Translations under genes and position numbers: made by a program
The notes under the pieces: model-generated
Told to the model about the DNA's origin: nothing
Databases searched by the model: none
Seen by the model: only the letters and a program-made list of their open reading frames with translations
Part shown: positions 1 through 11,553 of the stretch, piece by piece
Numbering within the stretch: position 1 is the first letter of the stretch
Layout: each line of letters starts with the position of its first letter
DNA from: Limanda limanda
Lineage: Eukaryota > Chordata > Actinopteri > Pleuronectiformes > Pleuronectidae
DNA length: 64,000 nucleotides
Direction: 5' to 3'
Assembly: GCF_963576545.1 (NCBI RefSeq)
Contig: NC_083648.1
Location: 9,225,739 to 9,289,738 of the forward strand

Positions 1-1165
1 CGCCTTCTCCTCTTTCAGCTCTCTCTTATAGTCTCATTTTTATAGGTGCGCTTTCTCCTAGTTCAGCTCTTATCGTCTATTTTAATCATTTAATGATTTT
101 TTATTATATTTCCTCATGGAAACTTTTTTAATCTTTATCTGTGCTCTATTGCTTCTTTCTCTTCAACTTGCTATGAGAAGGGTTTCTTATTTTTTCATTT
201 TCACATTGTAAAGCACGTTGTGACTTTCTTCTGAGCGGTGCTGCATAAATAAAGTGTAGTATTATTACTATTATTATTAATAAATTCAGAGGTAACAGCT
301 TTAAAGCAGCCTATAAGACAGTGGTAGCAAAATGAAACCATCGTGATGGTTTGTAGTCAGGTTTGTCTTGTTTCACCCAAACCAGAGACACTCGTCAGGT
401 GTATTGTTGTTTTGTGTATTTAAATCAGTATTTCTGACAGAAAGTAAGAAGTAGTTTTGAACCACTTGAATCCTGCGGTTCTTTCTGGAGCTGATTCTTT
501 CAAACATGAAGTGAAGCTACAGACCAACCTGATGAGGATCAGTGACTTTTCAGGATCTATTTAAAACCCACGTGAAGGAGTGAACAGGTTCTACAGGATC
601 ATCAGGCTCTGGTTCAAACTCTGATTTAACTTCTTTAACCTCTGAACAAAGTTTGAGAGTTTAACAACAACTAAAAGGTATTTGACAACAGTCGATGCCT
701 CGTCATTTTATTTCAGACGTAAGTTACTCGCAGGTCTGAAGTGAAGTCACCTGTTGAAGCAGCAGTTTCCGCTCTGACTTTACGTAACGGACGTAAACAA
801 GCTGCAATAAGAGTGAATACTTAAAACCACGAACACTCACCTGCGGCTTCCTGCTGTTTCTACTCGAACCTGCGGAGTCTGTCCACACACACACACACAC
901 AGACACACACTCAGACACACACATACAATCCCCAAAACAATCAGCTACACACACCTGAAAAACACTCCTACCCACACTCTCCAAACCGGGGTAAAGTTTA
1001 ACCAGATTTCTTCCGGATACGGTTTTCAAAATAAACATGTATTCCATTATATTTATGAAGAACTGGCGTTTTTGACATCCAATAAATTACAAAATTTAAT
1101 AAGTAGGATTATTATTAAATTAAACTTTATTCCAACATCACGAGTGAGTCTACTGAGTTTTCTTT
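1..1165. other. Left flank without a confident gene; LINE 3' tail
   Basis: No convincing coding exon is seen here. Around 150-290 on the plus strand is a text typical of fish L2/CR1-like LINE 3' ends: a 'TTGTAAAGCAC..TTGTGACTTT' block, then AATAAAG and a short (ATT)n tail. Around 840-1000 on the minus strand is a possible 5' noncoding exon ending in CCGCAG before a good gtgagtg donor (about 843). It could begin a gene running left out of the window, but nothing else supports it. The open frame over this stretch is made largely of a short (CA)n run. Confidence 0.4.
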
Positions 1166-1770
1166 TTTAATTGTTAAATGTGAGGACACTTATTTTGAAG
1201 CCGACTGAGTCTCTTCTTGTTATCAGGACGTGACGTTGAACAGAATCTTTGGCTATGATTGGTTGGTTACTCATCCATTATAATATAGCAGTCAAAATCA
1301 TGACATTTCTAAAACTCCATTATTTCAAAGCTTATTGCAGGAAACATTTTAATGCACAGATGAAATGATACAACATTGGTTTTATAAGTAAAGGTTAAAT
1401 TGTCTCTATTTTGTCTTTGCTTTAAAAGTATAATTATTAGATGTATTGTAAAAAAAACAATTTCTCTACTAAGATCAGTCAGGACTGAAAATATTCAAAA
1501 GTAAGCTTCATGTATCTACACAAATATTACAATAATAGTATTAAAACTAGATATTGATGGTCAAACAGTAAAAGTTTTTCAGTTCATATTAGTTCAGCTG
1601 AGTTGACGCTACACGTATGAAAATAAATCCTGGTTGTGAGTACCATTAGTCGCATGTTAAAATGTCTTATCTCTATATAGAAGTTAATTGAAAATATTCT
1701 TTACTGTAAAATAGAAGAAAGGCTGTGTCCTTTTTATGTGGTTTATTGTTGTGTAATCACCATCAAGACA

Positions 1771-2322
1771 AACTTAACAAACTTTTATTCACCACTCTAA
1801 AAGGTAACATTTTCAGCGATGTCACAGAGTATAGGAGGAACTACCAAACTGGAGAACAATCATCAGACAGCAGAGGAAGTAACATGACTTTGATTGTCCA
1901 TACAATGCTTAGTTAGGACAACATTACTATAACTGCAACAACTGAAGATTCACTTTATACCCACTAAAAAACACTTAGAAGCTACATGACATTTATTAGA
2001 CTGGTATATACGTTTCTAAAACTTAACCAATTATGTCAATTCAAACTATGGAAAACTTTTTATAAGGAATAAAACACTTGACAAACTTTTATTCACCACT
2101 CTAAAAGGTAACATTTTCAGCAATGTCACAGAGTATAGGAGGAACTAACAAACTGGAGAACAATCATCAGACAGTAGAGGAACTAACATGACTATGATTG
2201 TCCATACAATGCTTACTTAGGACATTACTATAACTGCAACAACTGAAGATTCAATTAGCCAATTATGTCAATTCAAACTATGGACACTTTTTAGAAGGAA
2301 TAAAACACTGACAGGCTTTCTG
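1771..2322. repeat. Two-copy tandem repeat downstream of gene A
   Basis: A block starting near 1771 ('ACAAACTTTTATTCACCACT') recurs at about 2080, unit about 310 bp, with few differences. It lies just past the stop codon of gene A, in the likely 3' UTR or flank. The same two-copy arrangement is present in unit B (about 27177-27790), so it predates the segmental duplication. Each copy carries TTTATT on the plus strand, i.e. a minus-strand AATAAA that could serve as a poly(A) signal. Confidence 0.7.
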
Positions 2323-2471
2323 TCAGGTCATTTTCAGAGATTATCTTGTGCAAACATACTAAACATTTTTCCTTTTAAGTCCCTGAAAATTTGAGGGAAA
2401 ATCTATCATCAATAATGTCTCATGTACATTAAACACAGGTCGATCCACTGTGGTAATGATGATCGACACAT

Positions 2472-2858
2472 TCACTGAATTTGACGAGATCGATGATCCG
2501 TCACCATTTTCTTCATGTCCCAGTCGGCTCTTAAGTAGCAAAGATCAAGGTCGTGACCTGGGCCAGCCATCGGGTCATACTGGTGTCTGCAAGAGTGTGT
2601 ACAATCAACTGTGAAAATACAGTACATGGCAATGGAGCAGATGAGATGTAGAGTTGAGATTTACTGTGGGGAGATGGTAGTTATGCAGGTAATTATTGCC
2701 ATCAATAGTAGATTAACTCACTGTTTGAGGTGTTCTTCGATGGCTATGCGTTCATACACGGTGCCATACACCGTTTTCACGGGATCAATAAACATCTTAT
2801 TGGTGAGTGGACAGATTAGATGTTGGGGTATGAACTGCTGCACATGATCCACCAATTT
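2472..2858 (-). CDS. Exons 25-26 of copy A: C-terminal U-box
   Basis: Exons 2858-2722 and 2586-2472, residues 1115-1197. Text '[20 protein letters not shown]', '[15 protein letters not shown]' and '[10 protein letters not shown]' follows the U-box pattern (P..l.CPlt...m.DPV....G.tYeR..I..hl.....DP). U-boxes are RING-like folds without zinc that bind E2s; here it lies right after the E2 domain, joined by about 20 residues. The tail after DPM is shorter and less regular than in typical U-boxes. The exon 25 donor is a strong CA|gtgagt; the stop TGA is at 2474-2472. AATAAA candidates lie downstream at about 2090 and 1778. Confidence 0.82.
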
Positions 2859-3386
2859 CTTTCAAATAAAAGAAAGAGACAAGACATTAAAGAGTGTGTC
2901 AAGACACCACGTATGTTGATGTTATATGAAAAGTAGGAATACGCCACAACTTTGAATATTTTAGTTCACTCACCTTCTCCATGTCATCCAGCGACTTTCC
3001 TGCATTTTGCTCAGTGTATTTCTTTGCTTCCAGCAGATACTTCTCACGGTTCGTCAGGAACTCTTCAGCCAAAATGCTTCAAAAAGAAGTTTGATATCAC
3101 ATCAGATACCTCAAATCTCCGAGCACCTTTCTAGTTAATCAATCTCCATAACTCACCTGTCTAGTGGATCATCAGGCTCAGGGATGATGAGCAGTCCATA
3201 CACAGCATCAAAGATGTCTCTGATGGTAATGTGAGCATTGTAGCTGCGGTCAAAAATGCTGTGGCAGATGCGGCCCACGCTGTTGATGTTGCAGTGGTAC
3301 ACCTGTCATCCTGTTAAGGAACTCTTGCAAGCAAAACGTGTACAGTGTATACAATCACTTCAATCGCCGTCATAAAATTAGACACA

Positions 3387-3451
<65 letters not shown>

Positions 3452-6400
3452 CTGAAGGCAGCTGAAGGCAGCTTTGCAATGGAAGCCTGTAATCCCTTTT
3501 CAGTTTTGGCAGGATACTCGTGTGACAAATCGAACAAGTGGAGGCGTCACTGGGTATTCAGGACCAAACTGGCAGTACAGCTCAAACACGCCTTTCTCAT
3601 AGGGCGTGTGAGGAGGGCCCTGCATGAGAATCCTCCAGAATGCTGAGGAGATAAAAACAATGACAGAAAAAGACTACACTTTACATTGGAATCTTAGGTT
3701 GTCCCTTTATGACTATACAGACTGAAATTTATCCTTTTCAGCAATTAAGATGTTAGCTTTCATGAGCACAATGAGGGTCAACCACAACACAAGATATCCC
3801 AGTTTAATATCCAGCTTTGTGATAACAAACAAGAGACAGCGCCACCTACTGAAGTCTGACTCTGATGTGAAGACTCTGAAGAAGGGATGAGGGTCACAGT
3901 GCAGGCTCTTCAGCTCCTCCAGGACACGTCTGTCCTTTTCCATGAAGCGCTCATCCTTTGCCTCCCGAAGCTTCTTTTTCAAAGAACTGTTTTGAAGAAT
4001 TAATACTTCAAATGTAATGCTTTTATCTTAAAAGGTCTTACATCAATGTTAATATTAACATATCACAAGGTTCAGATGGGCATGTTACGCTTGGGGGTGT
4101 GAAATGCTTTGGTTTACATTCTGTCTGCAAATGATCAACAACACAGTGTGTCTGTGCAAGTTTGATACTTAGTAAATCATTTGATTTCAGTTGACAAAAA
4201 TATAAATGTACATATGTCAAAATATTAATCTTAATCGGAGAAAACAAGTTATTTGCAGAATTTTGTTTCAGCTCTAGGAAATTGTGGTAAGGATTTTTTA
4301 CTGTTCTAGGATTGTAGCAGAAAATACGCAAAATGAACTGATGAAAACTTCCAAGACATACACAGTGGATGGTAAAGACAAAGACAATTTAATAAAGACC
4401 AAATTGTGGTCAATCTATTAGTTTTTTTTACTTATTATACTTATCAAGAAAGGTCACAATATCTTCACTTGATCAGGTTTATTATCAGTATCCGGATGAT
4501 GCTTGTGTCTATCTCTCACCTCTCTGTCCCAGTCACTTTGTTGCTTAGCTGGGTTGGCAAGGATGGATCTGGATACTCATCATATCCGGTAGTTGCAAAG
4601 ATACTCATTAAAGTATGCTATAACAAGGAATAACAGGTATAAAATAAATGAACACACGATGACAAGTTGTAAGGTTGATTTGTTTAATTTAGAGTATTTT
4701 TCATATTGCCACTGACCTTACTGACAGACGACGAGTCAAGTTTTTTTTCTTTGGTTTCCTCTGCTCCAAAGACAGGACTGTCTCGATCTCGAAGAGCTTC
4801 AAACCCTCTTTGATTGTCTGTGGTTTGAAACAGCAGCCGCCTGGAGGCAAAATGCACGTGTGGTATAAAGATACAGTGACTATCTGAGTGAGTGTTAAAG
4901 TTAGGGCTGGCAGTTGTGTGCGGTTTAGAATATGTGACTATTAATTATAGTTCGCTGCACTGAGGAGGTGATGACTGTCTGTAGGGTTAGTGTTAGGGTT
5001 TCCTCAGGCCCTCAAGCGTGAAGCTGATAGTTTGAATGATTCTGGAGAAGTGGGAGCCACAGGCTGACCGATTTTTGTAATTTGTAGATAGATTTGACAA
5101 CAATACTCAGCTGAGAATGAAAGCCTACCTGTTGCATTGCTGATTCCATGCAGCATATTGTTCTTCACATTTCCAAGAAGGATTGAATCCACAACGATGT
5201 CAGATTTTAACAGCTTGGCTGTAATGGCAACTGGCTTCATTGAGGATCTGTGGGAAGCAGAAAACGTTCAGTATACAGAATGAGACAATATGAACCGATG
5301 ACAATTTATAAACAGCTTTACTTAAAGTTATTCTATGAAATACGTGTATTAGAATGGTTGATCCTTGCCCCTAACCATTTAGAAACAATGAGAGATTACA
5401 GAATCAACAATCTCATTAGCTGGCTGGCAATTGAAAATTAGCGTCAGTCAATATCTGCTCAACTAAAGCTATGATAAGCATTTTTTGTAGTAATATGTAA
5501 AAGATGGTAGTGTATCACATTAGAACATAGAAGGACTTTTACCCCAAATCATTTCCATCAGTGAGGCAGATGATGCGAAGTCGACAATCTGGAAACTTCG
5601 GTTTGACCTTTTCCAACTCAGACAAGCCCCATTGTAGGGCATCATACAGCCGAGTGCATCCATTCGGTTGAAGGATACGGATGACCTCCTACAAATGAAA
5701 TGAAAAACTCTTAATCTTTGAACATTGTTACTGGGTACACAACAAAATGAGATGCAACAATTCCCAGAAAGAACACTCCTTTGCCTCTGATTTTTTTTAC
5801 CTTGAACTTTTCCAGGTTTTCAGTAAATGTGTGTAGAGTTTTCACCATTGAGTCAAAATTCACGAGGCCAATGATATGATGGAAATCATAAGCCATGCTT
5901 CTTGATGCAAAGTTGTCAAAGAGCTCCTTCACAGCATTCATTTTCTTTATCCCTTCATTTCCATAGCACTCCTCATCCATGGATGAGCTTGTATCTATCA
6001 GGACCTGATGAAAATAAAAAAACAAATTCACAGAATAAACAGATATTGACAGTGTGTTTTGTATTGTCTCAAGTGAATTTGGATTTTTCTTTGTTCAAGT
6101 TTAAAAGTGTGTTTTTAAAATGCGAAAGTGAGCTTTAAGCCAAGACTTAGCCAGGCAGTTTTATACCAGAATGGCTTCCTTTGGAGTCCTAGTTGTGACA
6201 AATGATCCATCTTCTCTATGGTCACCAGTGCTGTGTTGGATGTCCAAAAAAAAAAAAAGAGTTAATCAATGTTTATTACCAGTGTAGTTTCTGAGTATAT
6301 TTTTTACATACTCTTTTTACAGATTCATATAAAGGTCACAATAGACTTTGCCTTTGACAACTGAAACATAATCACTTCATCATTGAGTCCAAGTGACAAC

Positions 6401-9400
6401 TGATCAAAAGTTGAAGACATTCCAAGTAGTGTTGAGATATCTCATTCAAGAGGAAAACATTTTTTTGAGGTCACTGTGACCTTGACCGTTGACCTCCAGG
6501 CACCAAAATTGAATCTGTTCATCTTGGAGTGAATGTTTGAGGAAATTCCCTCAAGGCATTCTTGACTAATTGAGTTCACAGGAAAAGGACAGACAGATAA
6601 CCGGAAAAACATAACTATACCTTGAATAAAATTTTGAAATAACAATTTAGTAGCACTTAAATGGCACTTACTTAAAGCCCTTTTAGTTTTGCTCTTTTGA
6701 AGAAATTGTACTTTTTTGATTCTTGTTGTTCTGGGTTTGTACCCTCATGGTTGAATGCACTTATTGTAAGTCGCTTTGGAAAAAAGCGTCAGCTAAAGGT
6801 AATGTAATGATTTATACTGATTTCATTTTGGTTGTTTATATGCACGCTGTAATTCGGATGCTTACTTGGCCGCCAGTACATTCACATCCACTTCAAAGCT
6901 CTTGCCATCCAGACAGTTGTGCACCAAGATCATATCTGTGGCTCCTTTGCTTTTATGCAGATAAACACCAAGGTTATCTGCAAAGAGAAAAGAAGCACAT
7001 CAAGAGCACAACACCTTTTTGAAACATGTTAAAAGGGAGGGTTATAAAGACTGATTTAATTGGGTACCTTCACTCAGCAGAACAAGGCAGACCTCATTCT
7101 CTCCAAGCTTCTTCAGATGTAGGGGTGGGGTCACATTGAGATGAGGGAAAGACTTCAATCTTTCAACCATTTCTCCAAAAGTCAACTGTTCATGGACCTG
7201 AAAGCTGTCATGTGATTGCTTATTGTAGACATTAAAGGATGAAGCATAACCATATGTCGAAAACAAAACATTTGTTAAATGTATTTTGAAAACAAAGCAC
7301 TGAAATACTTAATAAGAGGCTTTTAAAGTTTGTATTTATATGCATTTTTTCGTACAGTATAGTTAAAAGAACTGCAACTAATTTGTGGCTGATAACCATC
7401 TTTAAATCACATACTGAATAAAACAAAATAAATGTTTAATTTCAGTAGTTTAATGGAAAGTAAAAAGTTGATGGTACATACTTCTGACCGGTTGTCTTTT
7501 CACTATTAATCCAGAGACGATAGGTCTTAATGAAGGGAGGCAAGCTGAGCAGGATTTTCTCAATGTCAGTGGCTCTCTGTAATGAGGTCTCTCGCAAAAT
7601 CTTTTCTGTGCAGTTTGGAATTTTCACCCCATCTAATAAACAAATACAGAACATGAAATAAAGCAAAAAATAAAACACCATTCACTACAAAAACACACAT
7701 TTTCACAAAAGTAAATACAAATGCTTGTGCAAAATTCATGCCAAACTATTCAAGACTTTTAAAAACTACAAATAAAGCTTTCAATAAACACGTTTTTTGA
7801 ATCCACCATGACCGTGACCTTGACCACTGAAATCTATTTAGGTCATCCTTGATCTAAGTGAATGTTTGTGCCAGATTTGATGACATTCCCTCAAACTGAT
7901 CTTAAGATAATCAGGTTCAACAAAAACCTAAACATACTTTGTGATTGTGCATCAGAGGTCGCAATGGTGGATCCAGTTTGGTGGATTCTGTATCGTGCCG
8001 GCTGATCGCAGTGATAATGGAGGATCCTTTGTCGCGTTGGCATCGGATGGTGGTGGACAACGACCGAGGCGGCGGCTGATGATGGATCCTAACTGGCGCC
8101 AGTGGACAATGACTGTGGACTATAGTGGATCCCATCTTGATGCTGGATCGTGATCTTGCTGGCTGCTGACCAGAGACTATGATTGCAGCAGGACTGCTTG
8201 ACATATAGTATTAAAAAATGTTTACCCTCATCGATGCTGCTAAAAACTTTAATCCTGATGATGTTTTCCTACACTTGACATCTATTGCACTTCTGTCCGT
8301 CCTGGGAGAGGGATCCCTCACATGTGGCTCTCTCTGAGGTTTCTACTTATTTTTACCTGTTAAAAGGGTTTTTAGTAGTTTTTCCTTACTCTTGCTGAGG
8401 GTTAAGGACAGAGGATGTCACACCATGTTAAAGCCCTATGAGATGAATTGTGATATATGGGCTATACAAATAAAATTTGATTGATTGATTGATTGATTGA
8501 AGCCAACGTGACCTTGGCATTTGGCTACCAAATTTAAGTAAGTTGAATCATTGACTCAAAGTGAGGATTTGTGCCAAGTGTCAAAGGATTCCTTGATGGC
8601 GTTCCAGAGATATCACCTTTACAATGCAAACATTTATTTGAGGAAATTCCCTCAAGGCATTCTTGAGATATGGGACGGAATGGGACGGACAAACAAAAAC
8701 TAGTAAAAACGTACTCAGTTAGAATAGTTTGGTGGTATTATGATTTTTCATTGTTTTTAATGTTTTCACCCCGGACTGTTTGTTGTCAGCAGGATGAGGC
8801 AAAAACCACATAACAGATTTCCACAAGACTTAATGAAAAGATAAAATGACCAATAAATGATGGCACTTGAGTGTTTTATTATCCCCAGTTTCCCAAGGAA
8901 TAATGTATATATCTTGATGGAAAAGAAAAAGGGAGACTGATATCAATTAGTCAGTGCAATTTTGTGTTGCTTGATTTGTTTGTTTTTCCAGTTTTACCTT
9001 TGATTCTCTGGAGAATGAATGCTCGTTCAAAGGCACCTGGCACTCCAGGCACTCTCACTGGTTCACAGAAACGGTTGCTGTCTTGAGATGTGAGCAAGAC
9101 TTCTGCGTAGTTCTCAAAGTCTGATGTTTGTTGCTATTCAAATAGGAAAACACATTAGTGAATACTTGGGAATCCGATTTAGGACACATTGATGAATACA
9201 ATCAAGTACAGTACAGTAACAACCAAATGCTCAGAATAATCTCAACCTCCACGATTGTATTAAGAGATATTGATATCTACACAAAATATATAAAGTTGCA
9301 ATTATAAATTACAGAAGCCCAGTTACCTCATACCCCACAATCATCATACCTCTGCTCTTGAGATGAGATGTGCCCAGCAGTACAATGAATTCTCAAAGAC

Positions 9401-11503
9401 ATGCACGTCCTTGATGACTGTCTCCCCTCGGTCTGAGCCAAGTTGGGGCAAAAGCTCTCTGAAGAGCACGTACAAGCCTTCAACTATTGAAATCTGCAGC
9501 AATGCAACAAGAATGTTTGAAGTAATCAGGATTACATTAAAAAATATTGACTCTAGGTACAAAACCAAGTACAATTTTGTTATTGCTAAAACAATACTGC
9601 CTCATATTGTTTACCTTTTGATTCCTTGTCATCCTTTCATTCCTGCTGAGTAGCTGATTCAAACTTTGGGCAAGAGGGTTACATCCAGTCAGTCTTCGGA
9701 TGTAACCAATTAATTTTTGTATTTCTGAATGACGCTCTTTCTAAAAGTAAAGAAACAGATGCACTTAAAATCAGTGTGAAGAACATTGGAGAAGGAACCT
9801 ACAAAACGAACCTTCTGTGTTGTAAGATAAGCCAACCTTTCAGATTAGTTGGAGATAATTTAGGACAAAGGCACCGTGCCAAACCTAGGGCAACTTCCTG
9901 ATTTGATTATCAGCTGTTTTTTATGGACTATTCAGGGTCAGCCAATAGCACTTGTTGTAGAAGGAGGTGTGTGTGTGTGTGTACCAAAATGAGATCATCA
10001 ACATCCATCTTGTTGGGGTTAGTAGTACAGGTCTGAACACACATGTCCTGAATGAGTCCCAAAATCTGGTTGCTTAGTCCACATTTTGAAGTGGTTTTGT
10101 GACTGGTTCTTTTTTGCTGTTTGCACACATTTATTGACATACAGACACATCTGTAAACTCAGACCGCATAAAAAAATTAAATAATTTACTTTTGTGAACA
10201 CAAATGTTGTAGTTGTGAGTTCTGATCCCAAACAGTCAAAGGACACATTCAAGATCTATTTGGATGTCAGGTGTGGACACACGCACTAAGAGATGCAACT
10301 TGTGATCAGATCCCTCAAGATGGATGTTAATACCAAGACTGAACAGGGGAATCAATACTAAAGTAAAGAGGGTCATGAGATAGAGAATGGAAACAATATA
10401 ATATCAACACTGCTTACAACAACGTAAAGTGAGGACAGGAACACACTGCTTCCTTTCTGGGTTTGCTGGACTGAAGGCACAACATCATTAATGAAGAACG
10501 CATCATTGAATAAAATTCCATCATCTGTGTATAAAGAGAAGGCAACTGTTGACCCCTCAGAGATTCCACAGCTTTCCAGTTTGTCACATCCATCACGTTG
10601 ACCTCTGCAAGTAAAATAAGCACACCAGAGAACAGAGATAGTGCCTGAGTACCAAGGACTTCACAGAAAAAAGAAACACTTCAATGGTTATGGAGGTAAT
10701 TCTGAATTACTTGTATTGAAGGACGTGTGCTGGAATTCCACTTGCATTTGCCAACTTGAGTCTAAGACTGGTTATGGTGTCGCTTTTTAAGTTCACCATC
10801 ACGTCGAAGTCTCCCTAAACAAATCAACAAAACATATTCAAAATACAGATTCAACTCCATTCAATTTATAAACTATGTGTTAAAAAACCAGAACCAAAAC
10901 ACCAAATCCACTTTATGTTAATAATTACATGTACACACAAACTTGTTGACATCCTCACCATGTCCTATTCTGGAGTGTTAATTACAACAGAAGTAATTTT
11001 CCATTTTCAAGAAAAAATATGGAACCTGTTGTATTTCTTTGGTTGTCCCCTCAGGCACCAGCCCATCTGGCACCAGTAATTATAACCTTAAACTAAGCTA
11101 TGGATAGTGTTTGAGCTTGCTAGTGTTTCATTATTACATCACTTAGTAATTTCGTTAAGAATATCACTTAAAATTACTTGTATCACAAGCAAGACGCACC
11201 CTGAGCATGATGTGGCATCGGATAACCTCCTCTCCAGGTGTTTCGACAAACTCAACTTTGAGCGTCTTAGGAGCATATTTCAGGTTTTCCTTTGGTGTAA
11301 AAATGGCATAGATCATATCTCCACTTTGAATGTATCTCTCTTTCAGGGACCCTGTAAGAAGAGACAATAAAAAGATACATGTCCTTGTACTGAAGCACAT
11401 TAAAAAAAAGTGCAGCTACAGAGCAATACATTTTCTTCTTAAGTGTTATATATCACAATGAGTTTTCTTGTGGCCTGCACTGTGGTTCTACTTGTTTGAC
11501 CCC

Positions 11504-11553
<50 letters not shown>

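Noticed and set aside
724..1047. 107-aa minus-strand frame
   Set aside because: Largely the translation of a (CA)n run plus flank; no family text. Only a possible noncoding exon with a donor at about 843 remains.
7042..7266. Upstream extension of the exon at 7068-7204 ('[19 protein letters not shown]')
   Set aside because: No acceptor precedes it, and this part differs between copies as much as introns do, so I read it as intron.
7917..8204. Overlapping frames of 95 and 70 aa on both strands
   Set aside because: Lie in the retroposon insertion with GGATCC-rich repeats and match no family.
10414..10623. 69-aa minus-strand frame reading '[15 protein letters not shown]'
   Set aside because: Other frame of the ubiquitin-like exon 10604-10418; the spliced phase gives '[11 protein letters not shown]'.
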